Source of the DNA: Actinomycetes bacterium
GTDB lineage: Bacteria > Actinomycetota > Thermoleophilia > BMS3ABIN01
DNA: 10,854 bases
Assembly: GCA_021787775.1 (NCBI GenBank)
Contig: JAJYLK010000016.1
Span: 1 to 10,854, forward strand
Direction: 5' to 3'
Each line of letters starts with the position of its first letter. Position 1 is the stretch's first letter. The translations under genes and the position numbers were made by a program. The notes below the pieces were generated by a model. That model searched no databases. It was given only the letters and a program-made list of their open reading frames with translations, and was not told the DNA's origin. Shown here one piece after another: positions 8,310 to 10,854 of this stretch.

Positions 8310-9331
8310 ACGGCGACAGCAGGGACAAGATCCTCATCGTCGATGACAGCGTCCAGAACGTGCAGCTGCTGGAGGCCTATCTCACCGCGGCCGGTTACGA
8401 CGTCCTCTGCGCCCACGGCGGCGCCGAAGCGCTGGAGATCGTCGACAGCGACATCGACGGTGGCAGCCTGCCCGACCTGATCATCCTGGACGTGATGATG
8501 CCCGGCATCAATGGCTATCAGGTATGCCGCCGGGTCAAGCAGAAAGATGACACCCGCCGCATCCCGGTGATGATGCTGACCGCGCTGCAGGAGCTCGATG
8601 ACAAGGTGAAGGGGTTCGAAGCCGGCGCCGATGAATTCCTCTCCAAGCCGATTGACAAGATGGAGCTGCTGATCCGGGTGAAATCGCTCCTGAGGACGAA
8701 GCACCTCAACGAGGATCTGGAGAGCGCCCGCAACGTCATCTACACGCTGGCGCTGGCGATCGAAGCGAACGATCCCTACACCCGCGGCCACTCCGAACGC
8801 GTCTCCGAATACGGCGTCATGCTGGCCCGGCGGCTCGGCCTCACCGGCGACCAGCAGGAGATCGTCCGCAACGCGGGCATCCTGCATGACATCGGCAAGA
8901 TCGGCATCAGCGAGACGATTCTGCAGAAACCGGGGCCTTTGTCAACTACGGAGCTGCTCGCCGTCCAGGACCATCCCGCCATCGGCGAGAAGATCTGCAA
9001 GCCGCTGAGGTCGGCAAACCTGCTGCTGACAGTGATCCGGCATCACCAGGAACGTTACGACGGCGACGGCTACCCCGACCACCTCAGCGGCGACGATATC
9101 CCGATCGAGGCGCGCGTGATTTCGGTGGTTGACGCCTTCGACGCCATGACATCGCCCCGCCCCTACCGGCCGCCGATGTCGCAGCTGCAGGCGGTCGACA
9201 CACTCCGGCGCGAAGCCGGCAAGCAGTGGGATCCTGCGGTGGCGGCGGCGTTTATCGACCTGCTCGCCGAAAGCAGCCCGCCGGACGCGGAAGGTCCGGC
9301 GGAATCCGCCGTCGAGGCCGACCAGGCCTAG
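8306..9331 (+). CDS. Response regulator with HD-GYP cyclic-di-GMP phosphodiesterase output
   Basis: A 341-residue two-domain effector. The receiver (about 8-128) has D13/D14, phospho-acceptor D62 (LIILDVMMPGINGY), T92 and K114. A short helix (about 129-145) connects to an HD-GYP domain (about 146-322) of the Rpf-G type that hydrolyses cyclic-di-GMP. Visible motifs are RGHSERVSEY (160-169), ILHDIGKIGI (192-201, H194/D195), HPAIGE (223-228), HHQERYDGDGYP (246-257) and SPRPYRPPM (283-291). The metal-binding HD pair, DGxGYP and RPYR are intact. In HHQE a glutamine stands where many members have a second histidine, a variant seen in the family. An acidic, Ala/Glu-rich tail closes the protein. GGAGG at 8291-8295 precedes the ATG, which overlaps the previous stop as ATGA. 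It is the only recognisable output of the cassette, so phosphorylation is expected to tune cyclic-di-GMP turnover and hence motility or biofilm behaviour. Confidence 0.94.
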   Translation: MNGDSRDKILIVDDSVQNVQLLEAYLTAAGYDVLCAHGGAEALEIVDSDIDGGSLPDLIILDVMMPGINGYQVCRRVKQKDDTRRIPVMMLTALQELDDKVKGFEAGADEFLSKPIDKMELLIRVKSLLRTKHLNEDLESARNVIYTLALAIEANDPYTRGHSERVSEYGVMLARRLGLTGDQQEIVRNAGILHDIGKIGISETILQKPGPLSTTELLAVQDHPAIGEKICKPLRSANLLLTVIRHHQERYDGDGYPDHLSGDDIPIEARVISVVDAFDAMTSPRPYRPPMSQLQAVDTLRREAGKQWDPAVAAAFIDLLAESSPPDAEGPAESAVEADQA

Positions 9332-9489
9332 CGGCGCCCGCTCGCCAGGCGCTCGCTGCGGGCGCCGAACCAGTCCGCCAACGGCGTATCCGAGGCGCTG
9401 TGCAGAATGATCGAGGTAAATACCACCAGCGCCGTCAGCTGAAAGACCTCTTCCGCGCCAGTCGCCTTCAGACAGTGTATATATCTCAA
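9328..9489 (-). pseudogene. Apparent 3' remnant of a cation:proton antiporter gene
   Basis: On the minus strand an open frame ends in TAG at 9330-9328 and reads AEEVFQLTALVVFTSIILHS followed by ASDTPLADWFGARSERL from about 9456 leftwards. A hydrophobic last helix followed by a TPLAxWFG-like basic tail is characteristic of the C-terminus of CPA-type Na+/H+ antiporters. Only about 42 residues of that kind are visible. In-frame stops lie beyond 9489 and no further antiporter sequence follows upstream, so the rest of the gene has been deleted. The TTG at 9489-9487 is only the furthest in-frame start. The stop codon overlaps the stop of the HD-GYP gene (9329-9331), so the two genes met tail to tail. 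Family assignment is from my reading of a short segment and is tentative. Confidence 0.45.
9333..9366. repeat. Perfect 9-bp inverted repeat after the HD-GYP stop
   Basis: GGCGCCCGC (9333-9341) and GCGGGCGCC (9358-9366) are exact reverse complements around a 16-base loop, starting 2 bases after the HD-GYP stop codon. The stem could mark the 3' end of the signalling transcript. No T-run follows, so it is not a classical intrinsic terminator. It also lies within the codons of the antiporter remnant on the other strand. Confidence 0.4.
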
Positions 9490-9509
9490 AGGTGGTCAAC
9501 AGGACTCAG

Positions 9510-9527
9510 GCCGGCGCGGCGGCCGGC
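9510..9527 (-). terminator. Weak GC hairpin at the end of the four-cysteine gene
   Basis: On the minus strand GCCGGC-CGCCGC-GCCGGC forms a 6-bp stem that begins at the last base of the stop codon at 9529-9527. There is no following T-run. It could slow or end transcription from the DUF1844 side, but both arms are themselves palindromic and the region is simply GC-rich. Confidence 0.25.
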
Positions 9528-9712
9528 TAACGGTCACACCATTTTCCCTTGAGGCACTTTTCGCCCTTTTTGCGCGACAGCTCCGAGAAGCGGTCGTCCT
9601 TGGTGCAAAGCCAGATATCGCGCGCCGTGCGGTATTTGGCCGTGTCCTTGAAGAGGAAGGGACAGGCGCCCTCGGGCAGGGCCGGCAGCTCTCTGTCAAT
9701 GCGCTGCTTCAC
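9527..9712 (-). CDS. Small four-cysteine protein of unknown function (61 aa)
   Basis: I do not recognise a family. The 61-residue product is basic and has four cysteines at 17, 36, 53 and 59, the last two in KCLKGKWCDR at its C-terminus, spaced so that they could bind a metal ion or form disulfides. Its composition (many K, D, F and W, aromatic segments such as RDIWLCTKDD) is unlike the Arg/Pro/Ala-rich translations of non-coding frames here, which argues that it is real. It starts with GTG at 9712-9710, 9 bases after the DUF1844 stop, with only AGG as a ribosome site, so coupling to DUF1844 is likely. There is no signal peptide or membrane segment. It could be a short zinc-ribbon-like or iron-sulfur accessory protein, but nothing in the window assigns a role. 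Confidence 0.6.
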   Translation of the reverse strand: MKQRIDRELPALPEGACPFLFKDTAKYRTARDIWLCTKDDRFSELSRKKGEKCLKGKWCDR

Positions 9713-9721
9713 GGCCGCAGC

Positions 9722-10186
9722 CTACCCGGATTCGCTGCCAGTAGCCTCGGCTTCGCCGTCGCCTGATGCGGCGCCGCTGCCGCCTTCACCTTCGTCCGAC
9801 ACGGTGCCGCCTTCCGCCTCGCCGGTTTCCGCCGGGGCGAACGCTTTGACAAACATCAGCTGCATGCTGGCCAGCGCGCCGGCCAGCGAACTGCGGTCCT
9901 GCTCGGGCAGGCCGCCGCCGGCAGCGTCCAGCAGCGCCTTGAAACTGTCGATCGCCAGACGCGACTGGGCTTCATCCCTGATCTGCCGGGTCTCCTCGGT
10001 CAGGCCCATCTTCATAAAAGCGAGGTTGCTGAGACTGATCATGAACTGGACGATGACGTCGCCGACATCCTGCCGCCGGAACTGCTCCTCGATGCGGGCG
10101 CGCAACTCCTCACCGGAAAGCGATTCCAGATCGGGCTCGGCGCCGGCATCGGGCGATGTGAATTTTTCGGTTTCTTCATCGGGCAT
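9722..10186 (-). CDS. DUF1844 domain protein with acidic C-terminal tail
   Basis: A 154-residue cytosolic protein. The central part (about 43-115) matches the DUF1844 pattern. QFMISLSNLAFMKMGL (47-62) is followed by a helix carrying ARLAID-like SRLAIDSFKALLDAAGGGL (75-93), then EQDRSSLAGALASMQLMFV (95-113). DUF1844 proteins are small, helical and widespread, and their function is unknown. The N-terminus (1-40) is charged. The last 37 residues are Gly/Glu/Ser/Ala/Asp with no lysine or arginine, probably disordered. An ATG at 10195 also exists, but the strong GGAGGT at 10201-10196 abuts it with no spacing. The ATG at 10186-10184 lies 9 bases after that site, so I take it as the start. The gene is followed after 9 bases by the four-cysteine gene. 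Confidence 0.82.
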   Translation of the reverse strand: MPDEETEKFTSPDAGAEPDLESLSGEELRARIEEQFRRQDVGDVIVQFMISLSNLAFMKMGLTEETRQIRDEAQSRLAIDSFKALLDAAGGGLPEQDRSSLAGALASMQLMFVKAFAPAETGEAEGGTVSDEGEGGSGAASGDGEAEATGSESG

Positions 10187-10195
10187 CGGCAGCAT

Positions 10196-10201
10196 ACCTC
10201 C
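10196..10201 (-). promoter_or_regulatory. Ribosome binding site that decides the DUF1844 start
   Basis: GGAGGT on the minus strand directly touches the upstream ATG (10195-10193) and is 9 bases from the second in-frame ATG (10186-10184). The spacing favours the second. TGATAAAAT just upstream resembles an extended -10, but no partner -35 was found and it would leave almost no leader. Confidence 0.5.
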
Positions 10202-10303
10202 AGGGAGATTTTATCAGTTTTGCGGCGGATGGCGGAGGCCGCCGGGGCGGCGCCTGACGCGGCCGGCGGCGGCGGGGTGACGCGGACACGGGCTACTCTG
10301 CAT

Positions 10304-10854
10304 TCAAATCCCCAAAATCAGGAAAACCCAGTAGATGACCGCGTTGACAGACGTGATCATCACGCCCACCTTTACGAAATCCGTGAACGTCAACATGGTT
10401 TTCGGCTCATATCTTTCCGCACCCTGAACCACGATGATGTTGCTGGCGGCGCCCAGGATGGTAAGATTGCCCGCGATCGAGCTGCCTGCCGCCAGGGCCA
10501 TCAGCACGGCCGCGGATGTGTTCCGGAACACCAGCAGCTTCAGGTAGATCATGACCACGGGCACGTTGGAGATGAACTGGCTGCCGAGGATGCTTCCCGC
10601 AAGCACATTTGGCATCGAGCCGATCCTTGTCTCCTGCGGACTGACGATCTGCTGGATGAACCCTGACTGCCACAAACTGCCCACCAGCACAAACAGCGAC
10701 AGGAAGAAGATTATCGTCGGCCAATCGATGTTTCTTGCGATCTGGCCTCTTTTCGGGCTGAAGATAAATAACGGCAGGGCGGCAATCAGCGAAATATAGG
10801 CAAAACTGAAGCTCAGGGAAGCGTCCAGTGATTTTACGACCGTGTGCATGGCCA
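10304..10854 (-). CDS. ArsB/NhaD/SLC13-type ion permease, C-terminal part (runs off right edge)
   Basis: The visible 182 residues are the C-terminal portion of an inner-membrane ion transporter of the ion-transporter superfamily. Hydrophobic segments are SLSFSFAYISLIAALPLFIF, PTIIFFLSLFVLVGSLW, a segment around VVMIYLKLLVF, SAAVLMALAAGSSIAGNLTI and VGVMITSVNAVIYWVFLILG. The paired motifs GSQFISNVP and AGNLTILGAASNII correspond to the conserved 'NNxP'-like and 'GGNxTxIGxxxN' re-entrant loop signatures of ArsB, NhaD and SLC13 anion permeases. The frame stays open to the right edge (xTG-GCC-ATG), so the ATG at 10847-10849 is internal and the N-terminal half lies outside. Substrate (arsenite, Na+/H+, sulfate or a dicarboxylate) cannot be decided from this half. 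The stop is 108 bases ahead of the DUF1844 ribosome site region. Confidence 0.85.
   Translation of the reverse strand, partial: AMHTVVKSLDASLSFSFAYISLIAALPLFIFSPKRGQIARNIDWPTIIFFLSLFVLVGSLWQSGFIQQIVSPQETRIGSMPNVLAGSILGSQFISNVPVVMIYLKLLVFRNTSAAVLMALAAGSSIAGNLTILGAASNIIVVQGAERYEPKTMLTFTDFVKVGVMITSVNAVIYWVFLILGI

Noticed and set aside
8942..9499. Minus-strand open frame of 185 codons across the HD-GYP 3' end and the gap after it
   Set aside because: Most of it mirrors the HD-GYP gene. The part beyond 9331 is in a different frame from the antiporter-like segment, which is the more convincing reading.
9549..10280. Plus-strand Ser/Pro/Ala-rich frame of 243 codons opposite DUF1844 and the four-cysteine gene
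   Set aside because: Low-complexity mirror of the DUF1844 gene; no domain is seen.
10207..10290. Intrinsic terminator for the permease gene
   Set aside because: The stretch is a GC-rich run of GCC/GGC repeats that can fold many ways, but there is no T-run on the minus strand after any stem.

Overview
The window is GC-rich and densely coding, with codons ending mostly in G or C. Overlapping stop/start codons (ATGA, GTGA, TTGA, TGATG) indicate tightly packed operons. The gene set and protein style (fused MobA-MobB, free-standing MOSC protein next to Mog, DUF1844 protein, HAMP/HisKA kinases feeding an HD-GYP regulator) suit a high-GC, probably anaerobic or facultative bacterium. A deep-branching actinobacterium (Thermoleophilia or a subsurface relative) is my guess from protein style only. 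No rRNA marker is present to settle it.

Layout. (1) Positions 1-4075, minus strand: a molybdenum cofactor (Moco) operon transcribed leftwards in the order mobA-mobB fusion, moaA, moaC, MOSC protein, mog/moaB, running directly into ligA (NAD-dependent DNA ligase), which leaves the window at position 1. Every junction is an overlap or direct abutment. (2) Positions 4076-4278: the only divergent intergenic region, with one candidate promoter for each direction and a terminator-like hairpin. (3) Positions 4279-9331, plus strand: a four-gene signalling cassette made of a membrane HAMP/HisKA kinase, a second membrane kinase with a CxxCH (c-type heme) motif in its extracytoplasmic sensor and a C-terminal receiver, a single-domain receiver, and a receiver-HD-GYP protein. 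(4) Positions 9328-10854, minus strand: an apparent 3' remnant of a cation:proton antiporter gene, a 61-residue four-cysteine protein, a DUF1844 protein, and the C-terminal half of an ArsB/NhaD/SLC13-type permease running off the right edge.

How they work together. MoaA and MoaC make cyclic pyranopterin monophosphate, Mog adenylylates molybdopterin, and the MobA half attaches GMP to make the MGD form used by DMSO-reductase-family enzymes. moaD, moaE, moeA and moeB are not in view. The signalling cassette has no DNA-binding output domain. Its only recognisable effector is HD-GYP, so the expected output is lowering of cyclic-di-GMP in response to an extracytoplasmic signal, plausibly redox, NO/CO or oxygen through a covalently bound heme. 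The two kinases look like tandem paralogues, one with and one without the heme motif, and both begin with TTG. I saw no tRNA, rRNA, CRISPR array or insertion sequence. I judge the heme-kinase to c-di-GMP cassette the most interesting part of the window, but each component belongs to a known family.
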